64,000 nucleotides of DNA from Plazaster borealis (Eukaryota; Echinodermata; Asteroidea; Forcipulatida; Labidiasteridae), in contig CM037473.1 in NCBI GenBank assembly GCA_021014325.1, forward strand, positions 25,658,822 through 25,722,821, in the 5' to 3' direction. The translations under genes and the position numbers were made by a program. This document shows, piece after piece, positions 22,239-33,850 of the stretch; the stretch's first letter is position 1, and each line of letters begins with the position of its first letter. The notes under the pieces were generated by a model, which worked only from the letters and a program-made list of their open reading frames with translations, ran no database searches and was not told the DNA's origin.

Positions 22239-23993
22239 ACAAGTCTTCCATGACTATTCAACTTATGTCACCAACTGTGGAGTCCAACCAACAAAGTACT
22301 GAAATCCAAACCAAGACATCTGCTGGCGTCGAGGAAAGTTATCACGGATCTGAAACTGTGAGCAGCGGAGCAGGGTCGGCCTCACAGGCAGAAAAAGCTT
22401 CCATGAAGTTTGAAACATCGAGCAAGTTGGAAGTGACTGAGGACTTTGAAAGAGATGAGAAAGTCGACAGCGCAGAAAAGGAAAGCAAAAGATTAGCTGA
22501 TGAGGAGACTCTCCACATCGCTGATTCTGTGTCTTCGTCGAAGAGCTACAGGGAGAAAGACAACAAGGAACTGGATTGTGAAGAGGAAAGCTCTACTTCA
22601 AAGTCTGCAACGGCCTTGGAATCCAACAAGTTGGAGATTGAAGAGGTGGCGCTGTCCTTGGGATCAGAGAAGACAAACGAAGAAGTCATACCGTCCATAT
22701 CTGTGCCAACAGAAACTGTCATATCCAATAGGGTAGAGGTGGAACAGTCAGTGGATTCTGAAGCAGCGCTTCTGAAGTCAAAGGAAGTTGCATCTTCCAA
22801 GGTATCATCTGGGGAAGCTGAGAAGTCCAAGAAAGAAGAAGTTGCACTTTCCAATTCATCTACCTTTGATTCTGGGAAATTGAGGAAGGAAGAAGCTGAA
22901 AAGTCTAAGAAAGATTTAGAGGCTTCATCCAAGACTTCTGCTTTGGAATCTAAGAAATTGAAGAAGGAAGAAGTTGCACCATCTAAGCTTTCATCTTGGA
23001 AAACTGAAAAGTCCAAGAAAGATGAAGTTACCCCATCCAAGTCTTCTGCCTGGGAATCTAGGAAATTAAAGAAGGAAGAAGCTACACCATCTAAGCTTTC
23101 ATCTTGGGAAACTGAAAAGTCCAAGAAAGATGAAGTTACCCCATCCAAGCCTTCTGCCTGGGAATCTAGGAGACTAAAGAAAGAAGAAACTGCACCATCT
23201 AAGCTTTCATCGTTGGAAACTGAAAAGTCTAAGAAAGAGGAAGTTTCCCAATCTAAGTCCTCTGCCTGGGAATCGAGGAAGCTTAAGAAGGATGATGCAA
23301 TAACACCTAAGCCCTCACCCTTTGAATCTTATAAATCTAAGAAAGATGAAGTCGCTCCGTCCAAGTCTTCACCATGGGAATCTGGGAAGTCAAAGAAAGA
23401 AGAAGTTTCATCGTCTAAGTCTTCAATCTGGGAATCAAATAGATCCAAAAAAGAAGAATTTTTTTCGTCCAAGTCTTCCGCAGGTTCGAAGTTCTCTTCC
23501 ACTGACAAAAACAAAGACATCAGTATTAAACCCGATTCAAAACTTTCCACACCACCTCCAGATGCTGGTAAAGCAAAAGTGGACACGTCTAGATTTGCAA
23601 CCACTGCCGCTGATTCCAGCAAGTCAAAAGTCGACACATCAAAGTTCTCAACTCCGTCCAGATTCGAGTCAACTCAGAGAGAGAATGAAAAAAACAAAAA
23701 GGAGAGCACGATGACAACAAGAATGACAAAGTTTGGTTCGTCGTCAACTGAGACTGCAAAAACAAAAAATGAGGCAGTGAAGCTTGACAAAAATGGAAAG
23801 GCGACAGATAAGTCTGGTCTTTTGAGCTCACGCATGTCAAAATTCAGCTCACCCTCTGCGGAACCTGCCAAATTGACAACTCCCAGCTCACTGTCTGCTT
23901 CTGGATCCAAGCTGGGGAATTTGAGGAGTAAGTTTTCTAGCTGTGAGACTTCATCCCGCACCGAGTACAGGAAAGAAGATCGAGCACTCAAAG
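22239..23993 (+). CDS. SMTN: Smoothelin exon 6: large disordered Ser/Lys/Glu repeat exon
   Basis: The acceptor is TTCTTAACAG in phase 1 and the donor AAAG/GTTTGT in phase 1, giving 584 full codons plus split ends. Residues 1-190 of the exon are Ser/Glu/Lys-rich without strong order. From 22805 to 23476 it is built of about 13 units of 18 residues, consensus SAWESRKLKKEExxPSKS, with units alternating between LKK and SKK forms; from 22937 to 23476 the register is perfect. The last 170 residues are Ser/Thr/Lys-rich with several T/S-K-F-G/S motifs (MTKFGSSS, MSKFSSPS, RSKFSS). No globular domain is visible. The exon length (1755 nt) is a multiple of three and its phases match, so it could be skipped in frame. 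The reading frame also runs past the donor to a stop at 24068-24070, inside an adjacent mobile element. Confidence 0.92.
22805..23476 (+). repeat. 54-bp coding repeat, 18 residues per unit
   Basis: About 13 units. The units from 22937 are in perfect 54-bp register. A 108-bp higher-order period (two units) is exact for three rounds: the word CTAAGCTTTCATC recurs at 22983, 23091 and 23199. Confidence 0.93.
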
Positions 23994-24028
23994 GTTTGTT
24001 GATTGATACTCCCAGTAAATCTTTTCCA

Positions 24029-24365
24029 TTAAAGGGACACGTTGCCTTGGATTGGGGGGTTGGGCTATAAAAAGCATTTGAAAGTGTTTGTTACGAACTG
24101 AACATGGTTGGAAAGATGTTTTAAAAGTAGAATATAATGATCCACACAAATATGCCTCAAAATTGTATGGTTTTCCTTTTATTTCGTGAACAAACATGGT
24201 CTGCCATTTTGTAGAACAAATTTGTTGACTCCACAAAATGGCGGGCGGTGTTAGTTCACGTAGTAAAAGAAAAACCACACAATTTTGAGGCATATTTGTG
24301 TGGATCATTATATTCTACTGAACGCTTTTCCAAATCGCCCAACCCAAGGCAACGTGTCCCTTTAA
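24029..24365. mobile_element. TTAA foldback element, family F, next to exon 6
   Basis: Starts TTAAAGGGACACGTTGCC and ends with the exact complement at 24346-24365. Inner inverted words AATTTTGAGGCATATTTGTG are also present. It begins 35 bp after the exon 6 donor. Confidence 0.88.
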
Positions 24366-24427
24366 TATCTATTATAATTGTCACGGTACCACTGCTAAAA
24401 TATAGGATTTTAGTAGGTCTAGCTAAC

Positions 24428-24545
24428 CGGCAAGCTCGGTCGTCTAGTGGCAAGACATCTTCTTGAGTCCCACCCGAGTAATACGCCTGTGGATTTTTTT
24501 TGGGAAATGTTCTGAGTAAACAGTGCCTAACACACATTGGCGAAA
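24428..24545 (+). mobile_element. tRNA-derived SINE, third family
   Basis: The head GCTCGGTCGTCTAGTGGCAA and GTCCCACCCGAGTAATACGC matches 41804-41890. The middle of the tRNA-like fold is deleted. Confidence 0.6.
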
Positions 24546-24874
24546 TGGGTAAAAACATAAATAATATCAAGAAACATCCCTTTGAACTGGCATTTAAGTG
24601 CTCAAAACCCAAGGCTTGGAAATACAATTTTAAAGCAACATCACTTAGTTGCTTTTCCAGGATGTATATAAGTCTTAATGTATTTTTTGGAAGCTTTCAA
24701 AGGGTGAAGCACTGTTAGAGTTTTCTCATTGTGGTGGGAAAGTGATTCCATGAACGGACGAGCCGAAGGATATCACATTTTGTTAATGAATTTTAATTTC
24801 TTTGCAATTTTCCAAGTAACTTGACATTCCTAACCATTGGCATTTCAATGAACTTTGACCTTTGACTATTGTAG

Positions 24875-25371
24875 GAACCCAAGGCAAGGTCAGCCAGGTG
24901 TCTAGCAAGTTTGGTGGTAGCTGTAGCGGTAGTAGTTGTGGTAGCACCCCAGCACACAGTCCCTCCGGTTCCATCCCCTCCTCCCCCAGGAGGAGCTTTG
25001 GAACGGTCCAAGCAAAGTCCGGCGTTGCCAAGTCATTTGAATTTGGCAACATATCCAGCCCAAGTATTGCCCCAAGCTCTGCTCGAAGCACAAAGACGGC
25101 GGAAACCACTACCGTCAAAACGAAATTTGGGGACAACAAACCGTCCTCAGATTCTCTGAATGTGTCTTCCTCAAAATATGCCACCAAGACATTTGAGAGC
25201 TCTTCTTCATCAACCCCGTCTTCCAAGACTACGGCCTCGTCTCCTTATGGGCTGAAGCAAGACTTGAAGACGACGAAAGTAGACATCCCTTATGGTAAAG
25301 ATCGCCATGAGAAAGAAGGGATAATGTCCCTGGAGATTAAAACGTCAGGAGACAGGACAATCAGGGTAGAG
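24875..25371 (+). CDS. SMTN: Smoothelin exon 7: Ser/Gly/Thr-rich linker with EIKTSG motif
   Basis: The acceptor is CTATTGTAG, phase 1; the donor is GAG/GTAAGT, phase 0; it holds 165 full codons. It begins GTQGKVSQVSSKFGGSCSGS and continues with SPSGSIPSSPRRSFG, a Pro-directed, basic segment suited to phosphorylation, then a TKFGD motif and a run of Ser. Near its end MSLEIKTSGDRTIRVE resembles the short TFTIEIKDGR motif in the middle of vertebrate SMTN, as I remember it; that match is weak but sits in the right order. An ATG at 24862 lies in the intron and is not the start. The following exon found is 32.5 kb away, and both sides are phase 0, so they can join directly. Confidence 0.88.
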
Positions 25372-25616
25372 GTAAGTCGCTTTCAATCCATTGACTTTTC
25401 AGGCTCAAGGAGATTTTGAGAAATCCTAAAATCAGGAAACAAATCCTTACTAATCACATGCCTGAATGAGCCTAGGTTTATGGTGTCACTTACTGGGGGT
25501 CTTTGACTTCTCTATATACAAACTAACATAGAGGGCGCTGCAACTTTTGGGCTTCAGAATAGTGACCTGTAAGAAATTTGATCATGCTGTCCATGTGATC
25601 ATCTGCCATTCAGACC

Positions 25617-25795
25617 TGGGCCAAATTTCATAAAGCTGTTTAGCTGAAAATTCTGCTGAGCAAGAAACGAGTGGGGTACCAGTCACCGCAATGGTAACTG
25701 TATGGTATTTTGGATGGTAACCTATTTTTCTTTAAGCAAGAGTTTTCTGAGCTTGGCAATTTTTTGTGCTTACATGCTTTATAAAATTGGGCCCT
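25617..25795. mobile_element. Foldback element, family E
   Basis: Ends are GGGCCAAATTTCATAAAGC and GCTTTATAAAATTGGGCCC. The interior has AACGAGTGGGGTACCAGTCA. Confidence 0.82.
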
Positions 25796-26684
25796 GTTGA
25801 GAAGTGACATTTCTTTTCATTATCAAACGACGTGTGATGCTCGATGAGCGCTTACGTAAACCAAACAATCATGTTTATCTGTGATGCAATTTATTTGTTT
25901 GCTTCTTTATTTAATTAGCATGAGGTAGATATAGAAAAGAAATACATTTTATGTCGTAGGAACGTAGAAAGAAACACAGTCTTCAACCATAAACCTTTAT
26001 CATGGAGCCATCTTCTTTTTCTCCCATTCAAAGCAATGTTGCCAAACTGAGGCTTGATGGATTAAATAGTCTTCTTTTGGTATCCAGTATTCATCACCAC
26101 TATTGTACACATGTAACATGACCTGGTTGTGGCAGTTTGATAAAAGTCTGTTTCCTCAAGTGGATCGCTTTACAATAAACAAGATGATTTATTTTGCTGA
26201 CGGAATGCATGCATTGGCTTTGATAAGTTATTAACTGTAGGCCTATGTCGTATATGAAAGCTCTTGTGTTAACTACTAATATTTACAGAAAATTTAATTA
26301 TTAGGCAAAGCTGTTCATGTAATCGGAAAAACAGATTAATGTCAAAGACAAATTCCAAAATCATTGCATATTTCTACTAAAGGCAAGTTTACCATCTTAA
26401 ATTTTCAGTCGCATTCCTTTCTACATCAAGTTCATGTTGGCCTTGATCTTGAGTTAAATAGCACGATGACTTGATGCCTCTTCCCCATCAATAGAGGGCA
26501 CTGTTGTAAATCCTACCAGAAGCCCAGAGCCCTGCTGGGGTAGTCCTATTTGAGGAAGGTTTCTTTCTAGGCTATGCCATCATGCTGTGAATTGCTTAGT
26601 TAGATATTTGAAAGAGTGCTGGGGATAAATCTCAGCTCACGTTCAGAAACTATACATTCAGTGGTGTTATAAGGGGGCACGGAC
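25796..26684. other. Intron 7 sequence, nothing recognised
   Basis: Unique-looking AT-rich sequence without gene, splice or repeat signal. Confidence 0.45.
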
Positions 26685-28045
26685 TTGCCCCTTCCCAGTC
26701 ATGAGCAGGACTTGCCCCTACCCACTCATGAGCAGGACTTGCCCCTACCCACTCATGAGCAGGACTTGCCCCTACCCACTCATGAGCAGGACTTGCCCCT
26801 ACCCACTCATGAGCAGGACTTGCCCCTACCCACTCATGAGCAGGACTTGCCCCTACCCACTCATGAGCAGGACTTGCCCCTACCCACTCATGAGCAGGAC
26901 TTGCCCCTACCCACTCATGAGCAGGACTTGCCCCTACCCACTCATGAGCAGGACTTGCCCCTACCCACTCATGAGCAGGACTTGCCCCTACCCACTCATG
27001 AGCAGGACTTGCCCCTACCCACTCATGAGCAGGACTTTCCCCTTCCCACTCATGAGCAGGACTTGCCCCTACCCACTCATGAGCAGGACTTGTCCCTTCC
27101 CACTCATGAGCAGGACTTGCCCCTACCCACTCATGAGCAGGACTTGCCCCTACCCACTCATGAGCAGGACTTGCCCCTACCCACTCACGAGCAAGACTTG
27201 CCCGTACCCACCCATGAGCAGGACTTGCCCCTACCCACTCAGGAGCAGGACTTGCACCTATCCACTCATGAGCAGGACTTGACCACCCTACCCACTCATG
27301 AGCAGGACTTGCCCCTACCCACTCATGAGCAGGACTTGCCCCTACCCACTCATGAGCAGGACTTGCCCCTACCCACTCATGAGCAGGACTTGCCCCTACC
27401 CACTCATGAGCAGGACTTGTCCCTTCCCACTCATGAGCAGGACTTGCCCCTATCCACTCATGAGCAGGACTTGCCCCTACCCACTCATGAGCAGGACTTG
27501 CCCCTACCCACTCATGAGCAGGACTTGCCCCTATCCACTCATGAGCAGGACTTGCCCCTACCCACTCATGAGCAGGACTTGCCCCTACCCACTCATGAGC
27601 AGGACTTGCCCCTACCCACTCATGAGCAGGACTTGCCCCTACCCACTCAGGAGCAGGACTTGCACCTATCCACTCATGAGCAGGACTTTCCCTTTGCAGC
27701 TAGTCCCACTATTCTGCAGGACTTGCTCCTAATAGCTAGCCCCACTCATGAGCAGGACTTGCCCTAATAGCTAGTCCCGCTGGACTTGCCCCTAATAGCT
27801 AGTCCCACTCATTAGCTGGACTTGCCCCTAATAGCTAGCCCCACTCATGAGCAGGACTTGCCCCTACCCACTCATGAGCAGGACTTGCCCCGATCCACTC
27901 ATGAGCAGGACTTGCCCCTAATAGCTAGTCCCACTCATTAGCTGGACTTGCCCCTACCCACTCATGAGCAGGACTTGCCCGCGATCCACTCATGAACAGG
28001 ACTTGCCCCTAATAGCTAGTCCCACTCATGAGCAAAACTTGCCCT
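26680..28045 (+). repeat. 27-bp minisatellite, about 45 copies
   Basis: The unit is CCCACTCATGAGCAGGACTT plus GCCCCTA. After 27690 the array becomes irregular and mixes with a second word, AATAGCTAGTCCCACTCAT. The unit is nine codons, so a 360-residue open reading of PTHEQDLPL repeats appears (26685-27767), and a second frame reads MSRTCPYPL. No splice border or flanking coding sequence supports expression. Confidence 0.95.
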
Positions 28046-29280
28046 TAACAGCTATTGAAATAGTTCACACTAAAGTCGGATGTTGATATACAGTCACCCA
28101 TTGATACATTGCAAGCTATACCATAGGCTTCTTTATAACTCCATGGTTATACCATGGAGGTGCCTCCATGGTTATACCATATGATTATACCAAAGTCTTG
28201 TATGTGATGGATGTATACAGGCAGGCAATACACTACCAGAGCCAAAGTACTTACACATTGGCTGTTCCCTTATATGGATCTCCCTCTAGCAAGCAAGCAT
28301 GCATGGGATCCCAGTGCTATGTTCCTTACTGGTTGGGAGTCTGGCTGTTGGTATGCCAGAGGAAGTTGAAGGACAGTGTTCCTAACACATCCAAATGTTG
28401 ATGATTTGCCAGAGGATTAATCAAAGATTGTTACAGATATTGCTTTATAGTTAAGCTGGGTGTTAACTCACGCATGAAATAGCAGTGTATAAGTCGTGGG
28501 AGCACTATCATACATTATCTCTCAAATGATATTATCAAGAAGCAGTGCAGACTTCTGCAGAAGTTGTTTATGTACTTAGGGACGTTTAAGATATAGAGAC
28601 TGTTGAATGCTTTTTCAAGATCTTTGGAGTACTCGAAGAATTTGTTTCTTCAGTTGTTAGTATCTTGGCACGGTGCTATTAAAAACGTAATTGCTTGGTA
28701 AGTTACTTTTGTAAGCTCGGAGCAAATTTAATTACAGGCATTCTAAATCTCAAAAGAGTATTGAACTTCTCTTTTGAGGTCACTGTATGTAAATAGACTA
28801 TACTTCGGTATAAATTAATAAAATAATTTGTTGTAGTATAAAATATGATGCAGAATATATTATTCTTATGTCTTCCATTTGACTAAATATTTGTGTGAGG
28901 ATTTAAATTTTTTGATTACAAGTGCAATAAAAGGCAAATTTTACACAAACAAAAAGAGAGGGGGGAAACAGATAAAACAATATTCCAGTCTGGAAGAGCA
29001 ATGGTTTTTTTCCACAAGATGTATGTCTACAATAAACGATCGGTAGTTAATTTTTTTTTTCTTTTGGATACTGGATGTGAAAGTTATCATCTACTTGTAA
29101 AGTGCACCAGATTTGGTTGTACTTCTATTCTCACTCCTTTTTTTGTAACCTTTTCATTTTATTTCATTTTACAATACTATCTTGTTTCTAAAGTTTGCTG
29201 GATATTTTGGAAGTTGTTTTTTTCAGTTCCCATATGATTTATTTTTTAACAGAAAAAACATCTATTTCTCTTTTTTGACA
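28046..29280. other. Intron 7 sequence, mostly unrecognised
   Basis: A short perfect hairpin (CCATGGAGG-TG-CCTCCATGG) lies at 28152-28171, with GGTTATACCAT repeated on both sides. The rest is AT-rich with no gene signal. Confidence 0.5.
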
Positions 29281-29284
29281 ACCT

Positions 29285-29575
29285 CAAAAACCTTTTTTGT
29301 TGAAGTGATTCCAGGATGTGAAAAGCATCAATAACTTGAGAGGTATACTGAGGTTTTGTGGTGTTTGAACAATTTGAAAACATTAATACTGTTGGGAGGT
29401 TCACTGAGATTTTGTGGTATTTGAAAACTTGGAAATCATGAGGTTTTGTGGTATTTGAAAAAATTGAAATCGACAATAACTTCAGAGGTACACAGAGGTT
29501 TTGTGGTATTTTAAAATCTGGAAATCATCAATTTCTTGGAAGGTAAACACTGGTGTTTTGTGGTATTAATCTGAT
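29285..29575 (+). repeat. About 60-bp degenerate tandem repeat, 4-5 copies
   Basis: The recurring words are GAGGTTTTGTGGTATTTGAA and GAAATCATCAATAACTT. Units vary in length. Confidence 0.7.
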
Positions 29576-29792
29576 TCCAATACTGATTCTGTCCCATTAC
29601 ATCATTAGTAATGGAACAGCAACAAATATTACTGTCTTGTATCCTTGCATGTTAGTTGAAATCTTGGCCAAATACATCATAATAATGAGTACAATAATAA
29701 TAATCATAATAGTATCAACCCCAGCTGGAGCGCAGACCCCGCAATGAGAGTCAACATTGATCGGGGGCCAGGAGGCCAAACTAGGTTTGACT

Positions 29793-29970
29793 AATTTAAT
29801 ATAGCTGCTTTAGCAGAAAATATTGGGTAAACATTTTCTGCTAAGCAGAAATGAGCAGAATACCAGTCACAAATTTTACATGTGACATGGTAGTTTGGCT
29901 GGTAACCTTATTCTGGTAAGCATAATTTTGTTGTGCTTAGCTACTTTATGCAGCTTTATGAAATTGGCCC
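29793..29970. mobile_element. Foldback element, family E
   Basis: Ends near ATATAGCTGCTTTAGCAGA and GCAGCTTTATGAAATTGGCC, with inner GCTGGTAACCTTATTCTGG. Confidence 0.75.
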
Positions 29971-30500
29971 ATCTTTAAGTTTGGTCGCTATTATGTAATA
30001 CGTATTTGGGTTGCTTTATTATGATTGCTTTTTGTTCCTATAAAGTCCGCCTGTTTCTCTCTTTTGTCAACCTCATACCCACCCTAGTTGTAATCTCTCT
30101 TCCAGTGACCCTCATCACGCCATTCTGCGTCTAGCCTTCATTACTGGACATGTGTCGGGGTAGTGTCAGCTCGGGCCGATATGGAAATTGACTGTTGGGT
30201 TGGGTTGTTGAGGTGTGATGAGTACCACACTAAACACCTGAGTCCATGGTGAATCAGTTAGTGTGTATTTCATTCAAAAGGGTGAGAGTATTTGGTCAGC
30301 TATGGTCAACTCCTTTGTAAATTCATCTCAACTTGGCTCTGCCGTTTTGATGTTTGTTTTTGTCCATAACTCATTTATCTATCTACTTGGATCTAATAGA
30401 TGTTAATTTTGCATCAGGTATAAAGAATAAAAAATTGTTTTTATTTTACCCTTACGCCGATGTGTATTAGCACTGTATACTCAATACTTTCCCGAGTTCT
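29971..30500. other. Intron 7 sequence, nothing recognised
   Basis: No gene, splice or repeat signal seen. Confidence 0.45.
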
Positions 30501-30507
30501 GTGAAAA

Positions 30508-30872
30508 TCACTCTCAAAATTAATGGCAATAAAAACTTTCTTGGTTAGAAGTACATCAGTCTTGGATAGTATAAAGCAATTTGAGAATCATTTCACTTCA
30601 AAGTAATGTGGTTATGGAAAAAGATTTCAGTTTTTATCCCCCCAAATTTGAATCTGAGAAACATTACTGTCAGATATGTTGATCAGATTGTGTATTCCAA
30701 TTACGGATTATTCTTCTTGCGTGGACATAACTGCTCCTGATTTTCAGCGATATCTCAAAAACGCGACCACCTTTTGAAATGAAATGTTCACAGGTTAGTT
30801 ATATTGTTTATCTACATTTATACATAGGATTAAAACAATCGAGCGGTTCCAAAAACCAAAGGTATACTAGTC
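30508..30872 (+). mobile_element. Family B element, diverged, ends lost
   Basis: Contains the family words TTAATGGCAATAAAAACTTT, GGACATAACTGCTCCTGATT and GACCACCTTTTGAAATGAAA, and ends AACCAAAGGTATAC. TTAA is not preserved at the ends. Confidence 0.7.
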
Positions 30873-31269
30873 TCATGGTCCTTGAGGTCATCTTGCATCA
30901 GCCTCTAGAAGTCTCAGTTTAGTTTCCTGTTATTTACCCAAAGTATATTTTCAAGAACATGGTACTTTAAATCCTCTACACAATAATGGGATTACCAGTT
31001 GAAGCCTAACTGTGAAGTGTCATGTTTCTTAACAATGGAGTATTTTCAGGGGATTAGTGGGGTCAGTAATCCTGAAGAGGAGTAAAGCTGATTTATAATA
31101 TAACTGTCTTTTGTTGTGGATACAGGGGATTATCCAGTCAAGGAACAGGTACAACAAACTTAAGTGGCTAAAGTTAAGTTGGCGCAACTATTATATCAAT
31201 CACTCAGAAATGTTTCTACTGGAAAAGCTTTGGTGTTTGATAAATGATAGCTGTCAATGCCAAGCCTGG

Positions 31270-32165
31270 TAATTCACTACCTTGTTCTGATAAGAACTTG
31301 TCCTGCTGTTTATCTACTACCTGGGAGTATGGGAGTCGGAAGACTACCAGGTTGAATGATAACTTGTCCTGCTGGTTATCTACTGCCAGGGAGTAGATTG
31401 GGAAAAACCAAGAGAGTACCTAGTTCTAATAAGAACTTGTCTTGCTTTCTATCTACTGCTGCAGAGTAGATTTGGAAGATCGAAGGCTTTCTTGTTCTGA
31501 TAAGAACTTGTCTTGCTATCTATCTACTGCCGCAGAGTAGATTTGGAAAACGAAGGGCTACCTTGTTCTGATAAGAACTTGTCTTGCTGTCTATCTACTG
31601 CCGCAGATTAGATTTGGAAAATCAAAGGGCTATCTTGTTCTGATAAGAACTTCTCTTGCTTTCTATCTACTACTGCAGAGTAGATTTGGAAAATCAAAGG
31701 GCTATCTTGTTCTGATAAGAACTTCTCTTGCTATCTATCTACTGCCGCAGAGTAGATTTGGAAAATCAAAGGGCTACCTTGTTCTGATAAGAACTTGTCT
31801 TGCTGTCTATCTACTACTGCAGAGTAGATTTGGAAAATCGAAGGGCTTCCTTGTTCTGATAAGAACTTGTCTTTCTGTCTATCTACTGCCGCAGAGTAGA
31901 TTTGGAAAATCAAAGGGCTATCTTGTTCTGATAAGAACTTCTCTTGCTTTATATCTACTGCCGCAGAATAGATTTGGAAAATCAAAGGGCTTCCTTGTTC
32001 TGATAAGAACTTGTCTTTCTGTCTTTCTACTACCTTGTTCTCATAAGAACTTGTCCTGCTATTTATCTTCTCGGAATAGTCTGGGAATCTGAAGACTACT
32101 GAGTTCAAATAAGAACTTGTCATGCTGTTTATCTACTTCTAACACAGAGTTTGGTAGATTCTGAA
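31270..32165 (-). repeat. About 72-bp minisatellite of hairpin-bearing units
   Basis: The unit includes TTGTTCTGATAAGAACTTGT, CTTGCTGTCTATCTACTGCC and GCAGAGTAGATTTGG. Each unit has two small inverted repeats (TTCT-GATA-AGAA and CTACTGC...GCAGAGTAG). About 10 regular copies plus diverged longer ones at the left. The complement matches the dispersed repeats at 33545, 34497 and 48461. A 130-codon minus-strand reading across it is an artefact of the 24-codon period. Confidence 0.9.
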
Positions 32166-32284
32166 AACCAGTAGGCTTCCTAGTTCACAAAGGGGTCAGG
32201 GTGATCCTACTTTCACTTCATGGAATGGGAGGGGGGACTTCTCGTAATTATTATCACGGCCAAGGAATGAGATAGCTCTCACCA

Positions 32285-32640
32285 TTTTGACTAGCCTGCT
32301 GTAGTCATTGTCAGGAAACATGGTTATAAAAGTCTGCTTTAGAGTTTGTATATTGAGCTCATATTATACAGTTTCATTTGTTATTTTGAGCCTTTTGAAC
32401 CAGACATCCACTCTGTCAGATTGTTTTTTTCTAGAACTGTCTTAAGTTCCCTGCTCTCAACGTTTTGACTAGCCTGCTGTAGTCATTGTCAGGAAACTTG
32501 GTTATTGTAAAAGTCTGCCTTTAGTTTGTATATTGAGCTCATATTCCACAGTTTTGTTTGTTGTTTTGAGCCTTTTGAACAAGACATCCACTCTGTCAGA
32601 ATGTTTTTTCTAGAGCCGTCTCAACTTCCCTGCAACTCCT
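32285..32640 (+). repeat. 178-bp direct duplication
   Basis: The block starting TTTTGACTAGCCTGCTGTAG at 32285 is repeated at 32463 with few changes. Confidence 0.85.
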
Positions 32641-33125
32641 CTCCATTTTTCACAGCTAGTTCAACAGAGTTCACCTCCCAAGCTAATTGCCTTCACACCT
32701 CGCCATACCCCTTTTCCCACCTCTCACAGAAAATCATTTTCCCTGAGCCTTGCTCTATACTTTGATCCACACCAAGTTGTGAAAAAAAGTTACGCCCTGC
32801 TGGTTTTTGTTTGTGCCATTGACGTCAGCGATGCATCAGATGTGTTTAATGTAATGGCAATTTGTCAGAATGCAATATTAGATGGTTTAATTGGGGAGTC
32901 TATTTGAAAAACAGTATCTGGAATGTGATGAAAGGTGTGAATTAATACTTGATCATTTTTTGTAGACCAAGTTTAGTCACGTAGCCATGAAATGTTTTTT
33001 CACAGGAAGGATTTGCAATGTTTACTCTGAATGAAAATCATTGAAATGTTGACTTTTTGTTTAGGATGGTCTCGGTGGCTTAACTACACATTTTCATTTG
33101 GGGGAGAGGGGCAAGCAGGGGGTAA
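32641..33125. other. Intron 7 sequence, nothing recognised
   Basis: A Pro/Ser-type reading at 32640-32765 has no splice borders. The rest is AT-rich. Confidence 0.45.
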
Positions 33126-33315
33126 TGACGTATATGCATAGAGCTGCTTAAGCAGGAAATAATGGTTAAGATTTTCTGCTAAGCCAAAACAAGCAGGATA
33201 CCAGACACAAATTGTATATGGCGCATGCTATTTTGGCTGGTAACCTTATTCTGATAAGCATAATTTGTTTGTGCTTAGTTACTTTTGGGGCTTACGCAGC
33301 TCTATGACATGGTCC
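33126..33315. mobile_element. Foldback element, family E
   Basis: Ends CATAGAGCTGCTTAAGCAGG and TTACGCAGCTCTATGACATG. A second partial copy (33414-33500) follows with an internal duplication of GTGGCATGCTATTTT. Confidence 0.78.
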
Positions 33316-33501
33316 CTAGTTGTCTCTGATAAACTTGTTTATTTATTTCTCACTTTCTACATCATGCAAAGCCTCAAATCTCACTGAGCGCTTGCTTTAT
33401 TTTGTAGAGTGTACAAGCAGGATACCAGACACAAATTGTACAAGTGGCATGCTATTTTGTGGCATGCTATTTTGGCTGGTAACCTTATTCTGATAAGCAT
33501 A

Positions 33502-33531
33502 CTGAAGATGACTAGAGCAAGCTAGCCGAAA
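33502..33531 (+). ncRNA. Hammerhead-like motif in repeat
   Basis: CTGAAGA, then a 6-bp hairpin stem (GACTAG/CTAGCC with one mismatch, loop AGCAAG), then GAAA. This is the core order of a hammerhead ribozyme (CUGANGA-stem II-GAAA), but there is one extra base before the stem and stems I and III were not confirmed. Similar motifs lie at 42971-43001 and 53414-53444 on the minus strand. Confidence 0.35.
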
Positions 33532-33544
33532 TGTTGAGACCACT

Positions 33545-33830
33545 TAAGAACTCACTCCGCGGCAGTGAGTTAATAACGAGAAGTTCCCCCGATCCACTAA
33601 GCGAAAGTAGTAGTCTCGATCGATTTCCTACCTTCCGCCCAGGTAGTAGTTAAGAAGCAGGACAGTTTTTTTCAGAACTTGGTAGTCTCCTGAATTCCGA
33701 AAATCTACTGTTCTGCAGTAGAATAGTCTCCTGAATTCCGAAATCTACTCCGCGGCAGTAGAATATAGCAAGACAAGTTCTCAAAGCAAAGTAGATATAC
33801 ACATGGTGTTACCGCAAGCCAAATATACAT
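33545..33830 (+). mobile_element. Hairpin-module repeat, copy 1
   Basis: Shares with 34497 and 48461 the words GTAGTTAAGAAGCAGGACAG-type, CTACTCCGCGGCAGTAGAAT, AGCAAGACAAGTTCTCAAAG and GTAGATATACACATGGTGTT. Several of these are short palindromes. The hammerhead-like motif lies just upstream. Confidence 0.7.
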
Positions 33831-33850
33831 ACTTTTGTTGTGCTTAGCTA

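Noticed and set aside
22546..23148. Minus-strand open readings under exons 6 and 8
   Set aside because: They mirror the periodic codons of the real exons and have no splice or family support.
26685..27767. 360-codon open frame of PTHEQDLPL repeats
   Set aside because: It coincides with a 27-bp array; a second frame is also open, and there are no splice borders or non-repeat coding ends.
31731..32123. Minus-strand 130-codon repeat protein
   Set aside because: Explained by the 72-bp tandem unit; no other coding evidence.
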